Part shown: in pieces, positions 8,610 through 16,482 of the stretch
How the letters are laid out: each line of letters begins with the position of its first letter
Position numbering within the stretch: position 1 is the stretch's first letter
Assembly: GCA_900620265.3 (NCBI GenBank)
Contig: UYNY03000008.1
Coordinates: 1 to 38,738 of the forward strand
Length of the DNA stretch: 38,738 nucleotides
From: Nitrosopumilaceae archaeon
Lineage (GTDB): Archaea; Thermoproteota; Nitrososphaeria; Nitrososphaerales; Nitrosopumilaceae
Reading direction: 5' to 3'
The notes under the pieces: generated by a model
Databases searched by the model: none
Seen by the model: the letters and a program-made list of their open reading frames with translations, nothing else
Told to the model about the DNA's origin: nothing
Made by a program: the position numbers and the translations under genes

Positions 8610-8838
8610 CTAGTAGTACGGCACGTAAAAGTACGCCATCTCGTCCCTGTAGATGGGGCCCACGGGTGCAATGCCGCGGCCCTTGGAGGCCTGGTGCCTC
8701 TCGAGCGCCTCCCTTATCTCGGGCGTGTCCTGGACGACCTTTACGGCCAGCATCCCGGTGCCCGGATCCCAGAACGTCTCGCACCTGAACGGGAACTTTT
8801 CGCTCAGATCCCTTTGGATCTCGACGGCCGCGGCCCTT
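8610..8838 (-). pseudogene. 3' gene fragment, left arm of a coding palindrome
   Basis: About 75 codons ending at TAG 8610-8612, with residues AAVEIQRDLSEKFPF, RCETFWDPGTGMLAVKVV, ALERHQASKGRG and a C-terminus YFYVPYY. The right arm (8842-9063, opposite strand) encodes the same segment with many conservative changes. No start codon lies at the homology edge, and the frame continues only into antisense of the other copy. It therefore looks like the 3' end of a gene whose 5' part was lost in an inverted duplication. The changes are mostly conservative, so both copies may have been expressed for some time. Confidence 0.55.
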
Positions 8839-8841
8839 GCA

Positions 8842-9063
8842 GTGGCCGTCGAGCTCCAGGGAAAGCTGAGCAAGTCGTTCCCGTTCAGGTGCGAGGTATT
8901 CTGGGATCCGGGCACAAGGATGCTGGCAGTAAGGGTCGTCCACGACGCGTCCGGGGTAATGGACGCGCTAAAGGAGCACCAGGCCGCAAAGAACCGCGGC
9001 ATGGACCCCGTGGGCCCCCTCCTCGAGGGGGATATGATGTATTATTACGTGCCGTACTACTAG
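8842..9063 (+). pseudogene. 3' gene fragment, right arm of a coding palindrome
   Basis: From GTG 8842 the frame gives 73 residues: VAVELQGKLSKSFPF, RCEVFWDPGTRMLAVRVV, ALKEHQAAKNRG and MYYYVPYY, ending with TAG at 9061-9063. It is the partner of the 8610-8838 fragment. A GTG at the homology boundary could in principle start translation, but no TATA-like sequence lies before it because that region is GC-rich coding sequence of the other arm. The protein family is not recognised; a small alpha/beta fold is likely. Confidence 0.5.
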
Positions 9064-9216
9064 GAGGACCATCCGGGGATCCCTCCTTGGAACCCTTCTA
9101 GATGGATCCGGACGATCGCCTGGATTTGCATCGTGCTTGGCGTGACCCCGCACAGCTGGAATCTTATGAAAGTATATTAGGGACCATTGAGGTGGGGTTC
9201 CCGTGGTGGATCTCGG

Positions 9217-9636
9217 GTGACGGGGGTAGTACTCAACAGTTTTGGCGGTACCGTCAATTCGAATGCCCCGTATACGCCAATACGTTGTAAGATATGTGCA
9301 AGCCTAAACAATGAAAACGGAGGCTCAATGCATCTCAGGTGGACCGGTGATGACTATGAGGGTGATGCAGACACGCTCCACAACGCGTTTCATCTAATCC
9401 ATTATTTTCTTAATTGCAACGAGTATAATGTTAACGGTTGGCAGGACGCAGAAGGCACAGTATTCTTCGAGTTTCTTACGCTAGCTGACGCAAAAATTGA
9501 AGACTTTTTACGCGATGATCTACTCACTACGTCGCTCCACACATCTGCGATCCGTATTGTATCAATAAATCCATTCTGCGAGGGATCGTTATATCACATT
9601 GTCAAGCTAAAAATACCCGGCGGCGCCCGCCAATAG
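9217..9636 (+). CDS. Hypothetical acidic protein (about 139 aa)
   Basis: The frame is open from TTG 9187; GTG 9217 is preferred because an AT box (AGTATATTA, 9169-9177) should start transcription near 9200. A further ATG at 9328 has a good GGAGG 5 nt upstream and is a credible alternative giving about 102 residues. The protein is acidic and mixed alpha/beta, with HLRWTGDDYEGDADTLHNAF, FLNCNEYNVNGW and VFFEFLTLADAKIEDFL. A cysteine pair C-x2-C precedes (RCKICAS). Base composition is less GC-rich than neighbours, which suggests separate origin. A second frame (9102-9290) with its own plausible start overlaps the 5' end; one of them may be a frameshifted 5' part. No family recognised. Confidence 0.5.
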   Translation: MTGVVLNSFGGTVNSNAPYTPIRCKICASLNNENGGSMHLRWTGDDYEGDADTLHNAFHLIHYFLNCNEYNVNGWQDAEGTVFFEFLTLADAKIEDFLRDDLLTTSLHTSAIRIVSINPFCEGSLYHIVKLKIPGGARQ

Positions 9637-10017
9637 CCAGCTCGTACGCTCGATGACACCTTTAGGCCCATCGGAACAGCCATGGGTGGCCCACTGCCTC
9701 AAGGTCACGCATCGTGCCAAGGCTCGCTCCGGATCTCAACGACGATCCATGCAGTGACGTGCCCCCGGATCCAATCCTGACCGGCTTGCAGAGGCGCCGC
9801 TCCTAGAGCTAGACGGGACCTGCGGGCAGCCGGGCCGGCCGCACGGCAGGGGCCCGCTTATGCGCACCGCGGAGGATACCCCGGCATCCCGCTACCATGA
9901 ACTTTCTGCCTGACGCAATCCGGATCGCCGGGGGCCCGGATTCCCCGTGGTGGTTTTTTGCGGATCATGGCTGCGGCCGTGCAAGACACCTAGAAGATCC
10001 CCCTGCCCCCCGTAAAG
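9637..10017. other. Intergenic stretch before giant protein B
   Basis: About 380 bp of GC-rich sequence. A run of six T (around 9954-9959, plus strand) could end transcription of the upstream gene. A short plus frame from ATG 9897 runs into the next gene in another frame and has no promoter or recognisable motif. Nothing else was seen. Confidence 0.4.
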
Positions 10018-10029
10018 GCACAAATACAC
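10018..10029 (+). promoter_or_regulatory. Putative promoter of giant protein B
   Basis: AGGCACAAATACAC is the most AT-rich patch before ATG 10048 and lies about 24 nt upstream. It is a weak box compared with others in the window. Confidence 0.35.
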
Positions 10030-10047
10030 AGGAACCGGCAAGCGCCC

Positions 10048-13000
10048 ATGGACGAAGGGGCCGGCAAACTGTGGATAGATCGGAGGATCACGCAGTCCCA
10101 AATCGAACTCTTTGACAGGCTGTCAGGATACAGCCATGCCGCCGCGGTCTCATACAAGGGGGCCCTGTACGCGTACCACCGCAGGGACGACCCGGATCGC
10201 GGCAGCCACTTTGCATACAGTCTGAGGGACGTCATAGACCTGCTGGCAAAGACGGGGTGGGAGAAGATCAAAACCGGGCATGTGTCCGGAAATGATCGCG
10301 GCAGGACCAGGACAAACCCGGGCAAGTCCAAGGGCTGGCGCTGGGGCAGGGATACCCGGCTGGCGGGGCTCGCGGCGCTGTTTGACCCGCTTACAAGGCA
10401 GCAATACGGGTATGGCACCGAATACCGCGTGCTGGTGGATAAATTCGCCCAGCTAAGCGAGATCGGCCACAAAAAACTAGGTATTGATACAGAGAAGATG
10501 GACGAGATACTGGCCCAGATCGAGAACATACTCCACCTGCTGACCAGACGCCAGTCAGAGATCAACGACGAGATAAAGCAGATACTGCAGAACCCGTCCG
10601 CGGAGGGTGCAAAGAGGCTGATGGCCGTGCAGACGAACGGCGCCACCCACATCCGCATAGCAAGATCCCTCACGCCCGACTGGCTCCGCCACATGGCCGA
10701 CGAGGGCTATTTCAGGGATCCAAGGAAGGGCGAGTACTGGATAGCCCACAAGTACCTGGCAAGATGCGCCAAAAGCCACCCTGAAAAGGTGGCCGAAATC
10801 ATCACGTCGTCGTACAGCACGGAGGCCCTGGAGAGGGACACCTCTATCTATATCGACCTCATAAGGTGCGTCCCGGACCTGCCCCCGGAGCACGCGGCAA
10901 AGGTGGCCCGCCATATCATAGGCAACAAGTGGTACGAGAGGTTCTGGGCCGACGAGGAGTCATACCTGGGGATCGCCAGATACATGTACCTGGAAGGCAT
11001 GCACGATGTCGCGTCCGACCTGCTTCTCCGCGCCTTTTCGGTGCCCGCCCCGGATCCTAGCGGGCTGGGCCTGCCGGACACAGAGTTTGCCATGACGGAC
11101 ATGGGCAATCTCGTCGACGGCGTTCTGGAAAAGGCGGGCAAGATTGACCTGCTCCCGATGCTCGGCACCCTGGCGGACCTGCTTGATCAGGCCATCAGAT
11201 CAGACTCGGGCCCGGGCGACATTGGCGACGCCGAGTCCAGCATGTCTGTGTGGCGGCCCACCATAGAGGACTCTGGGGAGAACTGGACCCGCGACCTAAA
11301 GTCGTCCTTCGTGGGCCACGTCAGGGACTGCCTGCTGGCGATCGGGACGAAGGATCGCGGAAACTTGAAGAGGGCCATGGATGTCATAAAGCGGAGAAAG
11401 TACCTCGTGTGGCGGCGCATCGAGATGTTCATGTACGGCAGCTTTCCGGACAGGTTCGTAAACGAGGCCGAGATCTATGCCATCAGGTACCTCGGGGACG
11501 CGGATCTGGGCCGTGCGAACCAGGCCATGCTCGGAAGGTGCTTTGCCTGGCTGCCGGCGCCCGTCAAGAGGGAGGTGCTGGCGAGGATAGACGGGGGGCT
11601 TGATCACGAAGAATTCGAGAGGATCAGCCGTCAGGCTGGCAGGGAGAGGGCGGAGATCGTCCAAGACAAGTGGGTTCTCCGGTACCTTGAGACGCTCAGT
11701 GACAACCTTGACGCAAAGCACAGGGAGAAGTACATCGGGCTGGTAGGGAGGTACGGCAGGGCGGAGGACCCGGAGCGGAGCTCTACGGATTATGAAGAGG
11801 ACGTGCCAGATCACAAGCCGGCAAGGACGGAGTTCAAGGGCATTGACGACGCGTTCGGGTACGTGGCAGGATACGTCCCTGACAACGTCGTGCCGCCGGA
11901 CTATACGATAAGGGGGTTCTCCAATATCGTCTCAAGGCACCCGCTCGAGGCGTCAAGGAGGGCCCCCAAGCTCAAGGAGGCCCACCAGCAGGTGCTGTCG
12001 GGGTTCTTTGAGGGGCTCGGCAACGCCAGGCGCGGAGATGAAGGGATGGACTGGGAGGCGCTGGTGCCCCTGATGCGCGACGTCAGCTCGCGGGTGTCAA
12101 AGGGTGAGGTTGACGGTGATGGAGTTGGGCGCATGATCTGCAGGATGCTAAGAAGCGAGTTTTCAAAGGACATGCCCGGCATCGAGCACAGGGCCCCCCT
12201 GTGGGAGATCGTCGAGTCGCTGGAGCGCGCCGGCAGGGAGGACAAGGACTATTGCAGGAGGGACTTTGAGGAGCGGGGGGACGGGCATACCATCTCCATC
12301 AACAACCTTGAGGGCCTCTCGTTCCACGCCCTGGTCCTCTATGCCATATGGGCCGCCAGAAAGGGCGACGACACTGGCCTGGACCCGGGAGTGCGCAAGG
12401 TCCTTGACGGGTACGTAGACGACCCGGGCCGCCACACGGTGTCGCGCAGCTCCGCGCTCGGGCGGTACCTGCCAAGCCTCTACGGCCTTGACAAGGAGTG
12501 GATGGTGCTGACTGCCAAGAGGATGCGCGGGAGCGAGACGGCAAATGCGTTCTGGGAGGGGTACGTAAGGTGGAACCGGCTATATGCGGACGTCTTTTCT
12601 GACCTGGGCGACCTGTACGGCCAGTTCCTCATCGGTGAGAGATCGCCGGGGATTAGAAAGACGGAGATGTTCAAGTCGACGTTTGATCACGTCCTGCTGA
12701 CATACCTGTACGGGGAGGGGGCGGGAACCATGTTCGAGGACTTTTTACGCACGGTGGACGAGGAGTCGCCGGACGAGCTGGTCGACCACTGCATATTCCG
12801 GGTGGGCATGGTGATCAGGGGCGAGCACGGGGATCCTGATTTCGACCCCGGCATGCTGGACCCCCTGTGGCTCCACCCGGTCCTGCTGGAGAGGGACCTG
12901 ACAAGCTGGTTCGTGGGCAGCAAGATGGACAGGAGGGCGTCCATATCCATGTACTCAAGGTACGTGCATGGACATACGGGCAGGTTCAGGCTGACGTACC

Positions 13001-13191
13001 GACTGATGGACGAGCTTGCGTCGTACGCCCCCGAGTTCCCGGACGAGGTATACGGGTGCCTGGACCGCCTCGTGGTCAGCGCCGTCGACGAGTTCGTCCC
13101 GGATACGGTCTGCAGGGTCGTTGAAGAGCTCGAAAAGGCCGGGAAGGACTGCAGGATGATCGTGGAAAAGATCAAGTCCCGGGCCTACTAG
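10048..13191 (+). CDS. Giant helical-repeat protein with HEPN-like N-terminus (1047 aa), copy B
   Basis: Paralogue of the 1026-residue protein at 3896-6976, on the opposite strand. Shared features: YKGALYAY then HFAYSLRDV (residues 54-62), LSEIGHKK around His141, GLSFHALVLYA in the last third, and DLTSWFVGSK near the C-terminus. The N-terminal 145 residues follow a HEPN-like layout; an insert rich in K, R, G and T (about 70-100) is absent from copy A. The remainder is helical, HEAT/TPR-like, with no catalytic motif that I can see. ATG 10048 has a weak AT box upstream. It is followed after 2 nt by a DUF3800 gene, so the two are almost certainly co-transcribed. A sensor or scaffold role in a defence module is inference. 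Confidence 0.85.
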   Translation: MDEGAGKLWIDRRITQSQIELFDRLSGYSHAAAVSYKGALYAYHRRDDPDRGSHFAYSLRDVIDLLAKTGWEKIKTGHVSGNDRGRTRTNPGKSKGWRWGRDTRLAGLAALFDPLTRQQYGYGTEYRVLVDKFAQLSEIGHKKLGIDTEKMDEILAQIENILHLLTRRQSEINDEIKQILQNPSAEGAKRLMAVQTNGATHIRIARSLTPDWLRHMADEGYFRDPRKGEYWIAHKYLARCAKSHPEKVAEIITSSYSTEALERDTSIYIDLIRCVPDLPPEHAAKVARHIIGNKWYERFWADEESYLGIARYMYLEGMHDVASDLLLRAFSVPAPDPSGLGLPDTEFAMTDMGNLVDGVLEKAGKIDLLPMLGTLADLLDQAIRSDSGPGDIGDAESSMSVWRPTIEDSGENWTRDLKSSFVGHVRDCLLAIGTKDRGNLKRAMDVIKRRKYLVWRRIEMFMYGSFPDRFVNEAEIYAIRYLGDADLGRANQAMLGRCFAWLPAPVKREVLARIDGGLDHEEFERISRQAGRERAEIVQDKWVLRYLETLSDNLDAKHREKYIGLVGRYGRAEDPERSSTDYEEDVPDHKPARTEFKGIDDAFGYVAGYVPDNVVPPDYTIRGFSNIVSRHPLEASRRAPKLKEAHQQVLSGFFEGLGNARRGDEGMDWEALVPLMRDVSSRVSKGEVDGDGVGRMICRMLRSEFSKDMPGIEHRAPLWEIVESLERAGREDKDYCRRDFEERGDGHTISINNLEGLSFHALVLYAIWAARKGDDTGLDPGVRKVLDGYVDDPGRHTVSRSSALGRYLPSLYGLDKEWMVLTAKRMRGSETANAFWEGYVRWNRLYADVFSDLGDLYGQFLIGERSPGIRKTEMFKSTFDHVLLTYLYGEGAGTMFEDFLRTVDEESPDELVDHCIFRVGMVIRGEHGDPDFDPGMLDPLWLHPVLLERDLTSWFVGSKMDRRASISMYSRYVHGHTGRFRLTYRLMDELASYAPEFPDEVYGCLDRLVVSAVDEFVPDTVCRVVEELEKAGKDCRMIVEKIKSRAY

Positions 13192-13193
13192 GA

Positions 13194-14102
13194 ATGCGGC
13201 GCCAGGTGCACTCCGGCGGCCGGCCCGTACGTGCCCGCGGCACAGAACGGCGGGGGGCCGAGCCCGGCACGCGGCCAGGGCATTCGCACCTCGGGGACGA
13301 CGGGATCGAGCTGACCGAGGACAGGTACGCCCTCTACATCGACGAGTCGGGCAGGACATGGAGCAGGGGCAACCGAGGAGGCGGGTACTATGTCGTGGCC
13401 GGCATCCTGGCCCACCAGGACAGGATAAACGACGTCTATGCCAGATGCAGGGACGTGCTGACAAGATACACGGGATTGGACCCGGTGCCAGAGCTAAAGT
13501 TTGGGGATGTTATGCGCGGAATCAATGATTTTTCCGGCATCGGAGAGAAAAAGCATCAGCTGGCATATGATATCCTTGACATCATCAGGGACGAGGGTAT
13601 GCCGATCTTCCCCATGGTCGTGGGCAAGATAGGATACAACAGGATCCCCGTATCCGGCTATAAAAACGAGAACCACTATGCCACCGTCGGCGTGATCGAG
13701 GCCGCCCTCGGCTATGCAAGCAGGTTTGAGGCGCGCCTGTGGGCGGTCAGGGACGATGGCTGCCGCAACGTAAACTTGGAGATAAAGGCCATGGTGGACG
13801 ATCCCAATACAAAGCAGGACAAGCCCGACTATGAGTATCTCTTGGGATTCGAGCCCGGCGACTCTGTGTTCAGCTTCGGCCTGCAGCTGGCCGACTTTTG
13901 CGCGGGGGCCGTGTGGCGTGCTATGAACTGTGGCAGGTGGGACTGCTATGACCGGATAGCATCCCTGAAACGCACGTTCCTGAACCCGTCCGTGAACACG
14001 ATGTTTTACCCGCTGATCGAGGACGACGTGCTCGGCGATGACAAGTGGTATGTGGAACCGGGTCACAGAGGCTGGATCGGGCGTGTTTACCGCCGGACGT
14101 AA
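13194..14102 (+). CDS. DUF3800 family protein (302 aa)
   Basis: The start ATG 13194 lies 2 nt after the stop of giant protein B, so the genes form an operon. The family hallmark YALYIDESG occurs near residues 45-53, followed by GGYYVVAGILAH, and the second hallmark LQLADFCAGAVWRA is in the last third. DUF3800 proteins are predicted to have an RNase H-like fold with acidic residues at the ends of these motifs, and are often found in mobile or defence contexts; no activity is established that I know of. The first 40 residues are arginine/glycine-rich and may not belong to the domain, so a later start is possible. An oligo-T run about 90 nt after the stop may terminate the unit. Confidence 0.85.
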   Translation: MRRQVHSGGRPVRARGTERRGAEPGTRPGHSHLGDDGIELTEDRYALYIDESGRTWSRGNRGGGYYVVAGILAHQDRINDVYARCRDVLTRYTGLDPVPELKFGDVMRGINDFSGIGEKKHQLAYDILDIIRDEGMPIFPMVVGKIGYNRIPVSGYKNENHYATVGVIEAALGYASRFEARLWAVRDDGCRNVNLEIKAMVDDPNTKQDKPDYEYLLGFEPGDSVFSFGLQLADFCAGAVWRAMNCGRWDCYDRIASLKRTFLNPSVNTMFYPLIEDDVLGDDKWYVEPGHRGWIGRVYRRT

Positions 14103-14188
14103 TCCGGGTATCATGGCAATTCGCCCGCGGGGGCCGCATGCTGGGCGGTCTCTGGAATACATCTCGAACACTGCACTCCTACTGCGGG

Positions 14189-14198
14189 TTTTAGTTTT
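14189..14198 (+). terminator. Oligo-T terminator after the DUF3800 gene
   Basis: TTTTAGTTTT lies about 90 nt beyond the stop at 14102 in otherwise GC-rich sequence. Confidence 0.4.
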
Positions 14199-14314
14199 AC
14201 ACAATACTGGCCCTGCTGGGGAATTCGCGGCATGGCCGCGGGGCGGCGCGTCCGGCTCACAGAACCCGTGACCATGCCATACGGGGGAGGGCCGGTGGCG
14301 CCGTCGGCCGGATC

Positions 14315-16375
14315 CTACGGGCCCACCACATGCACGGTCCTGTACGCGATCGAGGTGGCCCCGCGCCCCTCGCACGAGTACTCAATATGGTACAGCCCCG
14401 GCCTGCCGGTGTCGAGCCCCGACGCGTCGGCCTCTGCGTCCCACGCCCCGTCAGGATCGACGCAGGTGACGCCGGGCTCGACATACTCTGCCAAGACCGG
14501 GTGGTCCACCTCGACGGGCCCGGTAAAGTTGATCGACGGGGCGAACGCCGTGCCGCCGGCCTGCCCGTGGACGACCATGCGCGGCTCCGGCCTGATGCCA
14601 AGATCATCAGACGAGCCCCCCCGGTATTGCCGCAGATCCTCTGGCTCGCCGATGAAAAAGTTGTCAAACCAGAACTCGAACTCCCTGTCGGGGGCGTCGC
14701 GCAGCACAAAGCCGACCCCCACCGTTACAGAGTCCGAGATAGTGATGCTGGGCGATACCCCGCTGCCCAGCCCCGACCACGAGTTTGCCGTGTACGACTG
14801 GCCGTATCCCGGATCAAAGGTGCCTGGTCGCGATATGAACACCCTTATCGCGGGAAACTCGTAGCTGATGCTCCCCGTACTGTATTCCACCGGGTATTTG
14901 GATCCTCCCAGGCCGTCAAAGCCCGCGTAGAGGCCCCCCGTCACGGCTGACTCGAGCTCGAACGTCTTCTCGATGTATCCATACACGTTGTCCCCGTGCC
15001 CCGCCAGCCTGGCCGACGGGGCGGGGTTCCCGACGCCCTGGTCGAGGGACAGGGTAAAGTTCTCCCGGTACTCGCCCCACGGCACGTACCACCCGTAGGA
15101 CGTATACCGCAGCGACCTGTACTCCCATCCCCCCAGGTCCTCAAAGCCGTCCGTTATAGGCAGCTCGTACACCTTCCGCTGCACCTCCACCACGAACCTG
15201 TGCTCGGCGGTGTTCCCGGAGGCGTCGGTCGCGTTAAAGACCACCGTGGTGTTGCCGACGGGGAAGACATCCCCCGGATCATGGGTGCTCAAGACCGCCA
15301 CGTCAGGATCCGCCACATCCGAGGCTGCCGGCGCGGTAAAGTTCACCGCCGCCCCATCCTTTGACGTGGCCCGGTGGCTTGAGGACCCGGGGGGATCCAG
15401 GAATGCGGGCGGGGTCGTGTCCGTGATCGTCACAAGCTGCGTCCCCGAGATCGTTACCGTCCCGTCAGTCGCCGTCCACGTCACCGTGGTATCGCCGACG
15501 GGGAACGCGTCGGGGGCGTCGTTTGATATGGACGGGGCCGGATCCCACGCCTCCGGCGTCAGCAGCCCCCCGAGGAACACCCTGGTCAGCGGGGCGGCGG
15601 CCTCCCGCACGATATCATCAGGCACGGTTATGTACAGCTCCGGGGGTTGCGGCGTCACGGCCGATGCCTCTGCCAGGGTGGACCTCCTGCCGGCCTCTGC
15701 CACCGACACGACGTATTCCGTATTGGCATCAAGCCCCGCAAAGATCTGCAATGTCTCTGGCGTCCTTGATATCTCGAGCACGTCACCGCCCGGCCCTGCC
15801 AGCGACACCCTGTACGTCGGATCACCGGAGAGCGGGTCCCACGATGCCCGTATCTCGTCATGCATCACCTCCAGCACCAGCCCCCTTATCCGCCGCTCCT
15901 CCACCCGGACCACCATCTCATGGACGGCGGTGTTGCCAGAGTCGTCCGTCGCGGTAAACACCACGGTGGTATCCCCGGGGCGGAACTTTGAGCCCTGTTT
16001 GTGCGATGATACAACATCCACGTCAAGATCCACCGCGTCAACCGCGACAGGAACCGGGAAATCCACCTGCGTCCTCTTGCCGGTCCTCTCCGCCACGTGC
16101 ACGGCCGGGGCGTCCACAAAGAACGGCGGGTCCACATCCCGGGCCGTGACTATCTGCCTGTACGACTCGTACTTGCCGTCATCATGGGTGACCAGCCACA
16201 GCACCACGGTATCACCGATCACGACCATCCCCGGGGCGTTGTGCAGGATCTTGTACGAGCCATCCACGGGCGGGACGGCCAGCAGCCCGTGGTCCAGCGG
16301 GGTGAGCGGGCCCGTCGCGTTGATGTACAGGGTGGGAAGGTCCTCGAGGGCGTGGGCGGGCAGGGCGAGGCCCGG
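14315..16375 (-). repeat. Left arm of ~2 kb inverted repeat
   Basis: Coding copy 1 read on the minus strand matches 17866-19923 on the plus strand. The arms are very similar in the first ~1.1 kb of the gene and in the last ~250 bp, and weak in the variable segment. Confidence 0.8.
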
Positions 16376-16429
16376 CAGGACGAGGCCCAGCAGGCAAAGA
16401 CACGCGGCAGCCACGAGCACCCCCGACAT
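14315..16429 (-). CDS. Secreted multi-domain HYR/FN3 surface protein (704 aa), inverted copy 1
   Basis: Start ATG 16429 is set by the AT box at 16452-16458, 26 nt upstream; the frame is open further up without signal-peptide character. Residues 1-28 form a signal peptide (hydrophobic core, ending LPAHA). Then come an Ig-like region, a HYR domain (DTTVVFTATDDSGNTA), a fibronectin III-like domain, two more HYR domains (DTTVTWTATDG, NTTVVFNATDASGNTAEH), a jelly-roll-like variable segment (PITDGFEDLGGW to FWFDNFF) and a C-terminal DUF5011-like domain (YVEPGVTC, GRPGLYHIEYSC, RTVHVV). No membrane anchor is visible at the end. A role in adhesion or surface coat is likely. It pairs with the copy at 17809-19923. 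Confidence 0.85.
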   Translation of the reverse strand: MSGVLVAAACLCLLGLVLPGLALPAHALEDLPTLYINATGPLTPLDHGLLAVPPVDGSYKILHNAPGMVVIGDTVVLWLVTHDDGKYESYRQIVTARDVDPPFFVDAPAVHVAERTGKRTQVDFPVPVAVDAVDLDVDVVSSHKQGSKFRPGDTTVVFTATDDSGNTAVHEMVVRVEERRIRGLVLEVMHDEIRASWDPLSGDPTYRVSLAGPGGDVLEISRTPETLQIFAGLDANTEYVVSVAEAGRRSTLAEASAVTPQPPELYITVPDDIVREAAAPLTRVFLGGLLTPEAWDPAPSISNDAPDAFPVGDTTVTWTATDGTVTISGTQLVTITDTTPPAFLDPPGSSSHRATSKDGAAVNFTAPAASDVADPDVAVLSTHDPGDVFPVGNTTVVFNATDASGNTAEHRFVVEVQRKVYELPITDGFEDLGGWEYRSLRYTSYGWYVPWGEYRENFTLSLDQGVGNPAPSARLAGHGDNVYGYIEKTFELESAVTGGLYAGFDGLGGSKYPVEYSTGSISYEFPAIRVFISRPGTFDPGYGQSYTANSWSGLGSGVSPSITISDSVTVGVGFVLRDAPDREFEFWFDNFFIGEPEDLRQYRGGSSDDLGIRPEPRMVVHGQAGGTAFAPSINFTGPVEVDHPVLAEYVEPGVTCVDPDGAWDAEADASGLDTGRPGLYHIEYSCEGRGATSIAYRTVHVVGP

Positions 16430-16451
16430 CCCCCGGACGGTGAGGACAAGG

Positions 16452-16458
16452 TTAATTA
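16452..16458. promoter_or_regulatory. Shared bidirectional TATA element
   Basis: TTAATTA at 16452-16458 is the only AT-rich patch between divergent starts at 16429 and 16483. It is centred 26 nt from one and 28 nt from the other, so it can serve as a TATA box in both directions. Confidence 0.55.
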
Positions 16459-16482
16459 GCGTACCCTCCGTGGAACCTGTCC

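Larger units (their letters stand above)
8610..9063. repeat. ~450 bp imperfect palindrome of two gene ends
   Basis: The two arms are the divergent fragments above, separated by about 20 bp of GC-rich centre around 8825-8845. Long stretches match in reverse complement, such as TTCCCGTTCAGGTGCGAG and ACGTGCCGTACTACTAG; by eye about three quarters of bases agree. Confidence 0.7.
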
